The position numbers and the translations under genes were made by a program. Shown piece after piece: positions 33,895 to 42,710 of a stretch of DNA of 64,000 bases. The notes beneath the pieces were generated by a model. That model was given only the letters and a program-made list of their open reading frames with translations, was not told the origin of the DNA and did not search any database. Within the stretch, counting starts at the first letter, position 1. Each line of letters begins with the position of its first letter. Source of the DNA: Rhodospirillales bacterium (GTDB lineage Bacteria; Pseudomonadota; Alphaproteobacteria; Rhodospirillales; Magnetospirillaceae). Where the stretch lies: contig JACFNC010000005.1 of NCBI GenBank assembly GCA_019455065.1, forward strand, positions 124,001 through 188,000, read 5' to 3'.

Positions 33895-34603
33895 CCAACG
33901 TGTACCCGAGTCCGAAGGGGATCGGGATGTTCTGGCGGATGTACTGGTCGATGAAGACGTTGAGGTCGCCGACCGCCGACCGCGGAACATAGACGATGTC
34001 GTACGGTTGCAACCGCACGTCCTGCTGCGGTGCCAGGCCCTTCACGAAGTCCTCGAGATTGAGGGAAACCGGCACGGGGCGACCGTCGGGGCCGCGGCGG
34101 ATGAGGATGACCTCGTTGCGGCGGGCGCGATCGGTGAAGCCGCCGCTTGCCGCGATCGATTGCAGGACCGAGACGTCGCCCACGATGTCCACGACGCCGG
34201 GGCGTGTCACCTCGCCGCTGACGTAGGCCCGCTGCCCACCGAACGATTTCAGGATGACGGCCAGCTTGGGGTTCTTCAGCTCGCGGTCGTATTGCTGGGT
34301 CAATTGACGCTCGAGCTGGCCGGGGGTGAGGCCCGACGCCTGCTGCTCGCCGACGAGTTGCAGGGAAATCCGCCCGTCGGGGCGCACCACGATGTCTTCG
34401 TTGAGTTCGGGATTGTAGAAGAATTTCACGGTCATCGCGTCGCCGGGCTGGATCACGTAGTCCCTGGGCTGGCCCTGGGCCGCGACCGCGCTTAGAGGTG
34501 CCGGGTTCTCGACAGCCGCCCCCGCACATCCCGCCAGCCACAGGGTCGCCGCCGCCAGCAGCCAGCGGGACAACGCATGAAAAATGCCCAGGTCAGTACG
34601 CAT
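33884..34603 (-). CDS. Wza-like polysaccharide export lipoprotein
   Basis: The 239-residue protein has a lipoprotein signal peptide ending LWLAGC, the polysaccharide export domain (YVIQPGDAMTVKFFYNPELN, DIVVRPDGRISLQLVGEQQA) and an SLBB-type segment (AYVSGEVTRPGVVDI). It forms the outer-membrane exit for exopolysaccharide. It overlaps the sugar-transferase gene before it and the chain-length gene after it, so the three are translationally coupled. It is shorter than E. coli Wza, as is usual for the exosortase-associated group. Confidence 0.9.
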   Translation of the reverse strand: MRTDLGIFHALSRWLLAAATLWLAGCAGAAVENPAPLSAVAAQGQPRDYVIQPGDAMTVKFFYNPELNEDIVVRPDGRISLQLVGEQQASGLTPGQLERQLTQQYDRELKNPKLAVILKSFGGQRAYVSGEVTRPGVVDIVGDVSVLQSIAASGGFTDRARRNEVILIRRGPDGRPVPVSLNLEDFVKGLAPQQDVRLQPYDIVYVPRSAVGDLNVFIDQYIRQNIPIPFGLGYTLGGD

Positions 34604-36062
34604 TTCTCCCCCAGAGGCAGATGATCGGAGTCAGCGACAAAATCCATAAATCCAGGAAAAAGCTCCAATTTTCTATGTAGTAAAGGTCGTGTTCGACGCG
34701 CTTTCGCATCAACTCGAGATCTTTCGTTTCACCACGAAAGCCGTTGACCTGTGCCCAACCGGTTATCCCCGGTTTCATCCGATGGCGGCATCGGTATTGG
34801 TCGACCAGATGCTGGTAGTAGTTCTGGTGCTCCACCGCGTGCGGTCGGGGCCCGACCAGCGACATGGTGCCGTTGAGCACGTTGAAGAGCTGGGGCAACT
34901 CGTCCAGGCTGGTGCGCCGCAGAAACCGCCCTATCCGGGTAACCCGCGGGTCGTCGCGGCAGGCCTGGACGACGCCGCCGCCGTCGGAGCCCGGGACCAT
35001 GGTGCGGAACTTGAAGCACGTGAAAATCTCGTTGTTGTAGCCGTAGCGCTTCTGCCGGTAGATCGCCGGACCCGGACTCTCCAGCCGGATCAGGACGGCG
35101 ATCGCCGCCATCAAGGGAAGGGCCAGGACAAATGCCAAGCCGCCCAGCAGCTTGTCCTCGGCCGCCTTGGCGAAAGCCCGCGCACCCCCAAGGGGGCGCG
35201 CACTCAGATGCAAGAGCGGAACGCCGCCCAGCAGGCACACGCCGTGACTGCTCATCACCGGGTTGTGACGGTCCGGGAACAGATGCACATCGACGGGAAA
35301 CTGGCGCAACACGCTCATCACCTCGGTCATTCGCCGCGTGTCCTGCCACGGCAGAGCGATCACGACGTCGTCCACCCGCTTGCCCCGAACTTCAGCCTCG
35401 AGCTGCTCGGACGCCTTCATTTTCGCCGCTACCGGGCGGTCGGAGACCACACCCACCACGACATTCCCTCGGTCGGTTAGAAAATCCACCACCTCCCGGG
35501 CCGCCTCGGCATCGCCGACGACCAGGAAGCGGCGGCCAAAACGCCGGTCGTGCGCCAACCACCAGGCGAAGCCGCGCAGTCCCAGGCGGGCGGCCGGCAG
35601 TGCGACGAAACCGAGCGAGCCCCAGCGCAACAGCCAAGCGTCGGAAGACGCTGTCCAGCCGGTCAGTTTCGTAGCCGCCGCGGGTACGACGACCAGACAG
35701 AGCATGAAAATCACCAGGCCGGCTATGATTGCCCGCGTCCCCGCCTGGACCCCCGTGCCCTCGTACAGCCGCGCCGCCTGGAACAGGTTGACCACCAGAA
35801 GGCTAAGGAACGAGACGAGAAAGAGATGCTCGACGGGGACGGGACCGGCGGGATGAACGAGGGCGTGGGCGCCAAGGCCGCTGGCGAATACCACTCCGGC
35901 GTCGATGATGCGGGCTGCGTAACCGAAATTGGCGTGCAGCGGGGCGTCCAGAACACCCACGCGGCGGGTGCGGAACCTGACCAGGCGAGGCGCCTGCTCT
36001 GCGTGGAGAAGCTTGGCAGCCGTGTTCCCGAGGATCGGTTGTTCGCTGTGAAAGGACCGCAT
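34593..36062 (-). CDS. Polyprenyl-phosphate sugar-1-phosphate transferase (exopolysaccharide initiation)
   Basis: A 489-residue integral membrane protein with four to five N-terminal helices, a CoA-binding-like Rossmann segment (FLVVGDAEAAREVVDFLTDR) and the C-terminal bacterial sugar transferase domain: IYRQKRYGYNNEIFTCFKFRTM, RRTSLDELPQLFNVLNGTMSLVGPRP, KPGITGWAQVNGFRGET. It loads the first sugar phosphate on undecaprenyl phosphate. It is the first gene of the leftward operon; the promoter should lie in the AT-rich gap above 36062. Closest in layout to WcaJ/EpsB-type enzymes; the sugar cannot be predicted. Confidence 0.93.
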   Translation of the reverse strand: MRSFHSEQPILGNTAAKLLHAEQAPRLVRFRTRRVGVLDAPLHANFGYAARIIDAGVVFASGLGAHALVHPAGPVPVEHLFLVSFLSLLVVNLFQAARLYEGTGVQAGTRAIIAGLVIFMLCLVVVPAAATKLTGWTASSDAWLLRWGSLGFVALPAARLGLRGFAWWLAHDRRFGRRFLVVGDAEAAREVVDFLTDRGNVVVGVVSDRPVAAKMKASEQLEAEVRGKRVDDVVIALPWQDTRRMTEVMSVLRQFPVDVHLFPDRHNPVMSSHGVCLLGGVPLLHLSARPLGGARAFAKAAEDKLLGGLAFVLALPLMAAIAVLIRLESPGPAIYRQKRYGYNNEIFTCFKFRTMVPGSDGGGVVQACRDDPRVTRIGRFLRRTSLDELPQLFNVLNGTMSLVGPRPHAVEHQNYYQHLVDQYRCRHRMKPGITGWAQVNGFRGETKDLELMRKRVEHDLYYIENWSFFLDLWILSLTPIICLWGRNAY

Positions 36063-36538
36063 GCGATGCCCTGAGCGCGAGGTTCATAGGCTTAGTTAAA
36101 TCAGCGCCTGCCCTTAACCAGATAATTCGTACTAATGCTCCTTTTGTGATCTTTCGATTTACTTCGCGTGTTTTCTATGAGGAAAGCCATCAGCCATTCG
36201 AATCTGCAAGCCGATCCAAAAGTTCCATCGCTTCCTGCATTTGTCATCGGAACATCCCGTGGTCGGGTTGCCGACGGCAGGTTCAATGCACGACTGAATG
36301 CGCTCGATGAGTAAGCACCGCCCGCCGACTACCGACGACACGCTATCAGGGGCGGCATCGTCGGGCATTAGCTATGTGGAATTAACGCGAACGCTGCCCT
36401 ATGGACGTACGGGGTATCGCATAAAAGTAGTCAACTTGGCCATTGCTACTACTCTTGAAGAAAAGCAGACTTTGATTGCAAATCTTGATTCGTTAGTGCA
36501 GCCTCCTTCTAGGCGGGCCTCGTTTCAACGGCTTGGAT
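36063..36538. other. AT-rich intergenic region upstream of the exopolysaccharide operon
   Basis: This stretch of about 475 bases is clearly richer in A and T than its surroundings. It holds the promoter for the leftward exopolysaccharide operon and probably that of the rightward secreted protein. CCGACGA and TCGTCGG, about 20 bases apart near 36326-36364, form an imperfectly spaced inverted repeat. A frame from 36298 is open but reads into the next gene in another frame and is not convincing. Confidence 0.4.
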
Positions 36539-37003
36539 ATGAGATTATTTACCTTTTGTTTATTCCTTGTGGCCATAGCGGTGCCCGTGACCTCGGCCAA
36601 TGCGGTCTGTTACTCCCCACGCGAGTACCGGGCCTCGCAGGTCCGCCAGTTGCAGGCCGAACTCATGGTCGCCGCGCTGAGTTGCTCGCGACACCCGCAA
36701 CTCGAGTTTCCACACAAATATAACGCCTTCGTGCGCAGGTTCGGACCCGATCTCAAGGAGAACGCCGAGGTGCTACGCGGCCATTTCGGCCGTCATTACG
36801 GCACGCGCCGCGAAGCCGCCTTCGATGCCTTCATCACCCGTTTGGCGAATGAGGCCTCGTCGCGCGCTATGGCGGTGGAGGATTACTGTCGGGCCAGCGC
36901 GCCTCTTTTCGACAAGGTGCTGGCCCTCGGAACCGGCGATCTCGAGAGTTTTGCGGCCGGTGCCGTGGCTAAGGCCCGCGGCGTCGAGGTTTGTGCGCGG
37001 TGA
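36539..37003 (+). CDS. Secreted protein of unknown function (154 aa)
   Basis: From ATG 36539 the protein has a Sec signal peptide (MRLFTFCLFLVAIAVPVTSA, cleavage after ANA) and about 130 mature residues: four mature cysteines (two possible disulfides), LQAELMVAALSCSRHPQLEF and long helices. I do not recognise a family. A TTG two codons earlier is a less likely start. It stands alone between the exopolysaccharide operon and the convergent OmpA-type gene; its first codons are AT-rich like the preceding gap, and the rest has normal composition. Confidence 0.75.
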   Translation: MRLFTFCLFLVAIAVPVTSANAVCYSPREYRASQVRQLQAELMVAALSCSRHPQLEFPHKYNAFVRRFGPDLKENAEVLRGHFGRHYGTRREAAFDAFITRLANEASSRAMAVEDYCRASAPLFDKVLALGTGDLESFAAGAVAKARGVEVCAR

Positions 37004-37045
37004 CTGGAGTGAGCGCGGCTCCCTGGAGAGCCGCGCTCGACCCGG

Positions 37046-38092
37046 TCACGGCACGATTATTTCGACCCTTCGGTTCTGCGGTTCCCGCACCCCGTCGGGC
37101 GTCGGAACCAGCGGGCTGGTTTCGCCCTTGCCGACCATCGAGATGGCGTCGGCGGGCAGGCCCAGGCCCACCAGCACCTTCTTGACGTTGTCGGCGCGCC
37201 GCAGCGAAAGCCGCATGTTGTAGGGCTCCGGCCCGGAGCGGTCGGCGTGTCCGGTGAGGTCCAGGCGGGTCGCCTTCCCGGCCTTGGCATTGGCCGCCAC
37301 CTTTGCGAGGGTTTCCCGCGCCTGCGGCGTGATGTCGGCCCTGTCCCAATCGAAGAACACCATGTAGGAATCCGGCCCCTTCGGCGGCGGCGCCTCGACC
37401 TTGGGCGGCGGGGGCGGGGGTGGCGGCGGGGGCGGAGCCGCCTGAACCGGCACCGGTTTCGGCTCGGGCGCGGCAAACCTCCAGACGAAGCCAACCATCA
37501 CGTTGTGGCTGGCGTAATCGGCCTTGGCGCTGCCGCCCGGCACCGTGAACTTGGCGTCGTCCGCCCTGATGTATCGGTAATCGGCCTTGATCGACAGATT
37601 GCGATCAAGCTCGTAACTGGCGCCGACGATGCCCTGATAGGCGAAAACCGTGTCGTCGTCGTCGACCAACTGAACGCCGGCGCTGGAGAAATCCTTGGCG
37701 GATACGTTGGCCCCGCCAAGCCCGACGCCGAGATAGGGCGAGAAACGCGACTCCGGCATGAAGTCATAATAGAGGTTGCCCATCAGCGACGTCGCCCTCA
37801 GGTCCCCGGAACCGTCGGCGCCGTTCACGGTGTCGACTTCGTTGGTGCGCCAGCCCAGTTCGCCCTCGACGCGCCACTGGCCGAAGCCATAGCCCACTTG
37901 CCCCAGGATGCCGTATCCGGGGTCGTAGTCGGTCGATATGGTCGGCACGCCCGAACCCGCAGCCGAGGTATCCTGTGCCAGGGTCAGCCCAAGCTGAGCC
38001 CCCATGTACCAACCCCTCGTCTCCGCCGCGGCCGCCGCGGCGGCCGCCGTGAGTGTCGTACCGGCCAACAAGAGTCCGGCTAATCTGCGCAT
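37046..38092 (-). CDS. OmpA-family outer-membrane protein
   Basis: A 348-residue protein starting at ATG 38092 (GGAAAGGGG before it). It has a signal peptide ending in an alanine run, an N-terminal eight-stranded barrel (RGWYMGAQLGLTLAQD; PYLGVGLGGANVSAKDFSS; HNVMVGFVWRFA), a linker with eleven consecutive prolines and a C-terminal OmpA peptidoglycan-binding domain (SYMVFFDWDRADITPQA, LDLTGHADRSG, NRRVEIIVP). It anchors the outer membrane to the wall. The gene is monocistronic, convergent with the secreted-protein gene and divergent from the efflux operon. Confidence 0.92.
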   Translation of the reverse strand: MRRLAGLLLAGTTLTAAAAAAAAETRGWYMGAQLGLTLAQDTSAAGSGVPTISTDYDPGYGILGQVGYGFGQWRVEGELGWRTNEVDTVNGADGSGDLRATSLMGNLYYDFMPESRFSPYLGVGLGGANVSAKDFSSAGVQLVDDDDTVFAYQGIVGASYELDRNLSIKADYRYIRADDAKFTVPGGSAKADYASHNVMVGFVWRFAAPEPKPVPVQAAPPPPPPPPPPPKVEAPPPKGPDSYMVFFDWDRADITPQARETLAKVAANAKAGKATRLDLTGHADRSGPEPYNMRLSLRRADNVKKVLVGLGLPADAISMVGKGETSPLVPTPDGVREPQNRRVEIIVP

Positions 38093-38409
38093 GGCGAGCC
38101 CCTTTCCGATCAGGAAGCCAAGTTGAAATTCTTTCAATACGGTAACTGATGGCGCGTCGGCGTCAATAAGTTGGGTTAGATGGCAACCATTTTGGATAGC
38201 CCAACCGACAGCCAGGCTCCCAGTTGATTAGCTGGAACGCATATGACAAAGAACTAATATGAGATTCCGGCACCCGCCGGTGACCTCCCTGCACTCGGCC
38301 CAAATCCTCGGAAGAGGATTTGGGTTCTCTTTTCCCGCTGGATTGCGCCCCGGGGCGTGCTCATATGCGGCGGGACCACCGCCGATTGATGTGGCGAGGA
38401 GTTGGGGGC
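38093..38409 (+). other. Divergent control region: ompA-like promoter and efflux-operon leader
   Basis: The 317-base gap separates the divergent OmpA and efflux genes. GTTGGG and CCCAAC arms (about 38172-38204) make a loose inverted repeat. The second half carries a strong terminator (listed separately) before the efflux start, with GAGGAG 9 bases before ATG 38410. No complete gene is visible. Confidence 0.5.
38299..38333 (+). terminator. Rho-independent terminator in the efflux-operon leader
   Basis: CCCAAATCCTC pairs perfectly with GAGGATTTGGG around a GGAA tetraloop, and TTCTCTTTT follows. It points rightward, yet no rightward gene ends nearby, so it should stop a short transcript that begins in the 38093-38298 gap. 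This fits an attenuator of the efflux operon or the end of a small RNA. Confidence 0.75.
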
Positions 38410-39546
38410 ATGCTGGCGCCTGCCATCCCCCAGGGGGAAGGGAACAAATTCGGAGCCTTTCTATTGAAGATCAGACGTTCCTACGTGGTCGCTTCGGCCT
38501 TCGTGGTCGCCATCGCGGCTTGGCTGCTTTCGGGCCAGTTCGGGGACGATGGGCCGGTACAGGTCGCCGAGTCGCCGGCCCGTGCCGAGCAAACCGTTCC
38601 GCAAGTCCGCGTGCGAACCCTGGCGGCGGAGACGCGAACCAATTTCGTTGTCGTGAACGGACGTACCGAGGCTGCCCGTTCGGTCACCCTTCGCGCCCAG
38701 ACGAGCGGTCGGGTCGCCGAGATCGGTCAGCCCGAGGGCTCGATCGTGTCGGCAGGCGACGTGGTGGTGCGCCTCGCCATGGACGACCGCCAGGCACGCC
38801 TCGCCGAGGCCAAGGCCGAGGTGGCACGGCGTCGCCTGGAACACAACGCCGCCAGCGCGCTATCGCAGAAGGCCTTCGCTTCGGAGCTTCGCCTGGCGGA
38901 AGCGACCGCGGCTCTCGAGGAGGCCCAAGCACAGCTTGCCCTGATCCAGCTCGATATCGAGCGGACGGCGGTGCGAGCACCGTTCGGCGGCGTTTTGCAG
39001 TCCCGCGCGGTCGAAATGGGCGACTATCTCGCCGTGGGCGGGGAGGTGGCGCGGATCATCGACCTGACGCCCATCCTTGCGGTCGGCGACGTCACCGAGC
39101 GCGAGGTCGGCAGAGTTGAATTGGCAGCCACCGGCGAGGTGCGCCTCGTGGGCGGCATCGCGCGTCAGGGCCGGGTGACCTATGTCTCGGCATCGGCACG
39201 GCCGGGCACCCGAACGTTCACGGTCAAGATGGAGGTCGACAATCCCGATCGCGCCATCGCCGAGGGGTTGACCGCAGAGATACGAGTGCCGGCGGGTACG
39301 GTGTCCGCGCATCTGGTTTCGCCCTCGGTTCTCACCCTCGACGACGCGGGGCGTATCGGCGCGAAGACGGTGGATGAGCGAGGCGTGGTCGCGTTCCACC
39401 CGGTGTCGCTGGTGAGTGACGGTCCGGAAGGCGTGTGGATCACCGGATTGCCCGATCCCGCCACCATCATCACCATCGGTCAGGAGTTCGTCCGCGCCGG
39501 CGACAAGGTACGCGCGGTGCCCGAGACGGAGATTGCCGGACGATGA
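38410..39546 (+). CDS. RND efflux membrane-fusion (adaptor) protein
   Basis: A 378-residue periplasmic adaptor anchored by one N-terminal helix (SYVVASAFVVAIAAWLL). It shows the lipoyl half-motif RAQTSGRVAEI, an alpha-hairpin (EAKAEVARRRLEHNAASALS), the second lipoyl half ERTAVRAPFGGVL and beta-barrel/MP domains. It links an inner-membrane RND pump with an outer-membrane channel; no TolC-like gene is in the window. ATG 38410 has GAGGAG upstream; an earlier in-frame ATG (38320) lies inside the terminator and is excluded. The stop overlaps the pump gene (ATGA). Confidence 0.92.
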   Translation: MLAPAIPQGEGNKFGAFLLKIRRSYVVASAFVVAIAAWLLSGQFGDDGPVQVAESPARAEQTVPQVRVRTLAAETRTNFVVVNGRTEAARSVTLRAQTSGRVAEIGQPEGSIVSAGDVVVRLAMDDRQARLAEAKAEVARRRLEHNAASALSQKAFASELRLAEATAALEEAQAQLALIQLDIERTAVRAPFGGVLQSRAVEMGDYLAVGGEVARIIDLTPILAVGDVTEREVGRVELAATGEVRLVGGIARQGRVTYVSASARPGTRTFTVKMEVDNPDRAIAEGLTAEIRVPAGTVSAHLVSPSVLTLDDAGRIGAKTVDERGVVAFHPVSLVSDGPEGVWITGLPDPATIITIGQEFVRAGDKVRAVPETEIAGR

Positions 39547-42500
39547 TCCGCTTCATCCAGGCTGCGCTCAACCGGTCCCGAACGGTCGTCAGCATCCTGG
39601 TGCTGATCCTGATCGCCGGTATGGTGGCGTTCGTCCAGATACCCAAGGAATCGTCACCCGACGTCAACATTCCCATCATCTACGTCCGCCTCGTGCACAC
39701 GGGCATCTCGCCCGAGGATGCGGAGCGCCTGCTCGTTCGCCCGCTCGAGCTCGAGATGCGGACGATCGAGGGCGTCAAGGAGATGCGCTCGACGGCCTAT
39801 GAGGGAGGTGCCACCGTCCTTCTGGAGTTCGAGGCCGGGTTCGATGCCGACCAGGCGCTCGACGATGTCCGTGAACGCGTGGACATCGCGAAAAGCGAAC
39901 TGCCGGACGACACGGAAGAGCCGATCGTCAACGAGGTCAACATCAGCCTCTTCCCGATTCTGACCGTGACCGTCGCCGGCAATCTTCCGGAACGGACGCT
40001 GCTGCGGCTGGCGCGCGATCTCGAACGCGACCTGGAAGGTCTGGCGAACGTGCTCGAGGTGGACATCGCCGGCGACCGCGACGAACAGGTCGAAATCATC
40101 ATCGACCCCCTGCTGGTGGAAAGTTACGGCCTTTCGGCCCAGGATCTCGGCGCTTTCGTCGCCCGCAGCAACCAGCTGGTGGCGGCCGGGGCGATCGACA
40201 CCGGGCGCGGGCGGTTCGCGGTGAAGGTGCCCGGCCTGTTTCAGGACGTCCGCGACCTTCTCGCGCTCCCGGTCAAGGTCAGCGGCGACGCGGCCGTCCT
40301 TCTCGGTGATATCGCGTCAGTGCGGCGGACCTTCGCCGATCCCGAAGGCTTCGCCCGTATCGACGGGAGACCGGCCCTGGCCCTCGAGGTTTCCAAGCGA
40401 ATCGGCGCCAACATCATCGATACCGTGGATCAGGTGCGGGCCGTGGTGGAGGCCGCGCGCGCCGATTGGCCCCCCGGGGTCGAAGTCCGCTATCTGCAGG
40501 ACCAGTCGCAAGAGATCAAGATCATGCTCAGCGACCTGCAGAACAACGTCATCAGCGCCATCCTCCTGGTCATGGTGGTCGTCGTTGCCGCGCTCGGCCT
40601 GCGTTCCGGGCTGCTGGTCGGCGTGGCCATCCCGGGCTCGTTCCTGATGGGTATTCTGGTCCTGGCGGCGATGGGACTGACCGTCAACATGGTCGTCTTG
40701 TTCGCGCTGATCCTGGCAGTCGGCATGCTGGTCGACGGGGCGATCGTCGTCACCGAGTACGCCGACCGCAAGATGACCGAGGGGGTGAGCCCTCGACGCG
40801 CCTACACGCTCGCCGCGCAAAGGATGGCCTGGCCGGTCATAGCCGCGACCGTCACGACCCTCGCCGCCTTTCTGCCCCTGCTGTTCTGGACCGGGGTGGT
40901 CGGCGAGTTCATGAAATTCCTGCCCATCACGTTGATCGCCACCCTGACGGCGTCACTGCTCATGGCGTTGATCTTCGTGCCCACGCTGGGCGCCTGGTTT
41001 GGCCGCCCGGGGGCGGCGGACCCCGCCACGATGAAAGCCCTGGCCGCGGGAGAGACGGGCAATCTCGAGGACATTCCGGGCCTCACGGGTGTCTACGCAA
41101 AGGTCCTTCGCCGCGCCCTTCGCCACCCGGCCGCCATCGTGGCCACCTCGGTCGCCCTTCTGGTCGCGGTCCAGACCGCCTACGCCCTGTTCGGGCGGGG
41201 GGTCGAGTTCTTCCCCGACGTCGACCCGGATCGAGCGGTCGTCCAGGTGCATGCGCGCGGCAACCTGTCCGTCATGGAGAAGGATGCGCTGATGCGCGAG
41301 GTCGAGAGCCGGGTGATGGGTACGCCCGGCATAGAGACCATCTACGCGCGTACCGGCCGCGGCCAGCAAATGCAGGAACAGCCGGAAGACGTCATCGGCA
41401 CCGTGCAGCTCGAGTTCGCCGAGTGGCACCAGCGCCCGCCGGCCGACACCATCATCGCCGAGGTACGCAAGCGCACCGCCGATCTGGCCGGCGTGCAGAT
41501 CGAAGTCCGCGAACAGGAATCCGGGCCGCCCGTGGGCAAGCCGATCCAAGTTGAGCTGTCGTCGCGCAACCCGCAGCTTCTCTCGGAGGCCGTCGTCAGA
41601 GTGCGCGCCGGTTTGGACGAAATCGGCGGATTTGTCGACGTCGAGGATAGTCGCCCGATGCCCGGCATCGAATGGCAGTTGGTGGTCGACCGCGCCCAGG
41701 CGGCCAAGTTCGGCGTAGACGTCGCCAGCATTGGCGAGGTTGTGAAGCTAGCGACCCGCGGCCTCAAATTCAGCGATTACCGCCCGGAGGACGCGGCCGA
41801 CGAGATCGACATCGTGGCACGGTTCCCCGAAGACTTCCGGTCGATCGAGCAGATCGACCGGTTGCGGGTCGAAACCGCGCAAGGTCCGGTGCCGATCGGC
41901 AACTTCGTCGCCCGCAGCCCTCATCCCAAGACCGGCGAGATCAATCGGGTGGATGGCCAGCGCGTTCTCACCGTAAAGGCCGACGTGCCTCCCGGCGTCC
42001 TGGCCGACGACAAGGTTCGCCAGATCAGGGCTTGGCTGGCCCGCGCCGACCTCGACCCCCGGGTGTCGGTGGCCTTCAAGGGTGAGGACGAGGAGCAGGC
42101 GGCATCGCAGGCGTTTCTGGGCAAGGCCTTCGCGGTGGCGCTGTTCCTCATCGCCATCATCCTGGTGACCCAGTTCAACAGCTTCTACAGCGCCGGGCTG
42201 ATCCTGTTCGCCGTGGTGATGTCGACGCTCGGCGTGATGCTCGGCCTGCTGGTCACCGGCCAGGCCTTTGGCATCGTGATGAGCGGTATCAGCGTGGTCG
42301 CCCTCGCCGGCATCGTGGTCAACAACAACATCATCCTGATCGACACCTACGACCGTCTCAAACACACGACCGACGATCCCGTCGAGGCAATACTGCGCAC
42401 CGGAGCGCAAAGGTTGCGTCCCGTCATTCTCACCACGGCGACCACCATTCTCGGGCTCATGCCGATGGTGCTGGGCGTCAATATCGACTTCGTCACCCGC

Positions 42501-42710
42501 GACGTCTCGGTCGGCTCGCCGTCGACGCAGTGGTGGACCCAGCTTTCCACAGGCATCGCCTTCGGCCTTGCCTTCTCCACCATCCTGACGCTGGTGGTCA
42601 CGCCCTGCGCGCTGATGGTGCGCGTCAATCTGGGACGGAGGTGGCGCAAGCGGTTCGCGGGCCCGACTCCCGCCGACGAAGAGCACGTCCGCCGCAAGGC
42701 GGCGGAGTGA
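39543..42710 (+). CDS. RND-family inner-membrane efflux transporter (AcrB/VexF-like)
   Basis: A 1055-residue protein with the twelve-helix RND layout and two large periplasmic loops. Visible are the first helix RTVVSILVLILIAGMVAFVQ, the helix-4 proton relay LFALILAVGMLVDGAIVVTE (one Asp in GMLVDGAIV), the helix-10 region ISVVALAGIVVNNNIILIDTY and AVTIQ-like porter segments. It uses the proton gradient to expel drugs, metals or lipids; the single Asp and missing canonical heavy-metal motif favour the hydrophobe type. Coupled to the adaptor gene, it ends at the convergent pssA. Confidence 0.93.
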   Translation: MIRFIQAALNRSRTVVSILVLILIAGMVAFVQIPKESSPDVNIPIIYVRLVHTGISPEDAERLLVRPLELEMRTIEGVKEMRSTAYEGGATVLLEFEAGFDADQALDDVRERVDIAKSELPDDTEEPIVNEVNISLFPILTVTVAGNLPERTLLRLARDLERDLEGLANVLEVDIAGDRDEQVEIIIDPLLVESYGLSAQDLGAFVARSNQLVAAGAIDTGRGRFAVKVPGLFQDVRDLLALPVKVSGDAAVLLGDIASVRRTFADPEGFARIDGRPALALEVSKRIGANIIDTVDQVRAVVEAARADWPPGVEVRYLQDQSQEIKIMLSDLQNNVISAILLVMVVVVAALGLRSGLLVGVAIPGSFLMGILVLAAMGLTVNMVVLFALILAVGMLVDGAIVVTEYADRKMTEGVSPRRAYTLAAQRMAWPVIAATVTTLAAFLPLLFWTGVVGEFMKFLPITLIATLTASLLMALIFVPTLGAWFGRPGAADPATMKALAAGETGNLEDIPGLTGVYAKVLRRALRHPAAIVATSVALLVAVQTAYALFGRGVEFFPDVDPDRAVVQVHARGNLSVMEKDALMREVESRVMGTPGIETIYARTGRGQQMQEQPEDVIGTVQLEFAEWHQRPPADTIIAEVRKRTADLAGVQIEVREQESGPPVGKPIQVELSSRNPQLLSEAVVRVRAGLDEIGGFVDVEDSRPMPGIEWQLVVDRAQAAKFGVDVASIGEVVKLATRGLKFSDYRPEDAADEIDIVARFPEDFRSIEQIDRLRVETAQGPVPIGNFVARSPHPKTGEINRVDGQRVLTVKADVPPGVLADDKVRQIRAWLARADLDPRVSVAFKGEDEEQAASQAFLGKAFAVALFLIAIILVTQFNSFYSAGLILFAVVMSTLGVMLGLLVTGQAFGIVMSGISVVALAGIVVNNNIILIDTYDRLKHTTDDPVEAILRTGAQRLRPVILTTATTILGLMPMVLGVNIDFVTRDVSVGSPSTQWWTQLSTGIAFGLAFSTILTLVVTPCALMVRVNLGRRWRKRFAGPTPADEEHVRRKAAE

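Noticed and set aside
36298-36723. Rightward frame in the AT-rich gap before the secreted protein
   Set aside because: It runs into the secreted-protein gene in a different frame, lacks a good ribosome site, and only its first part looks even slightly protein-like.
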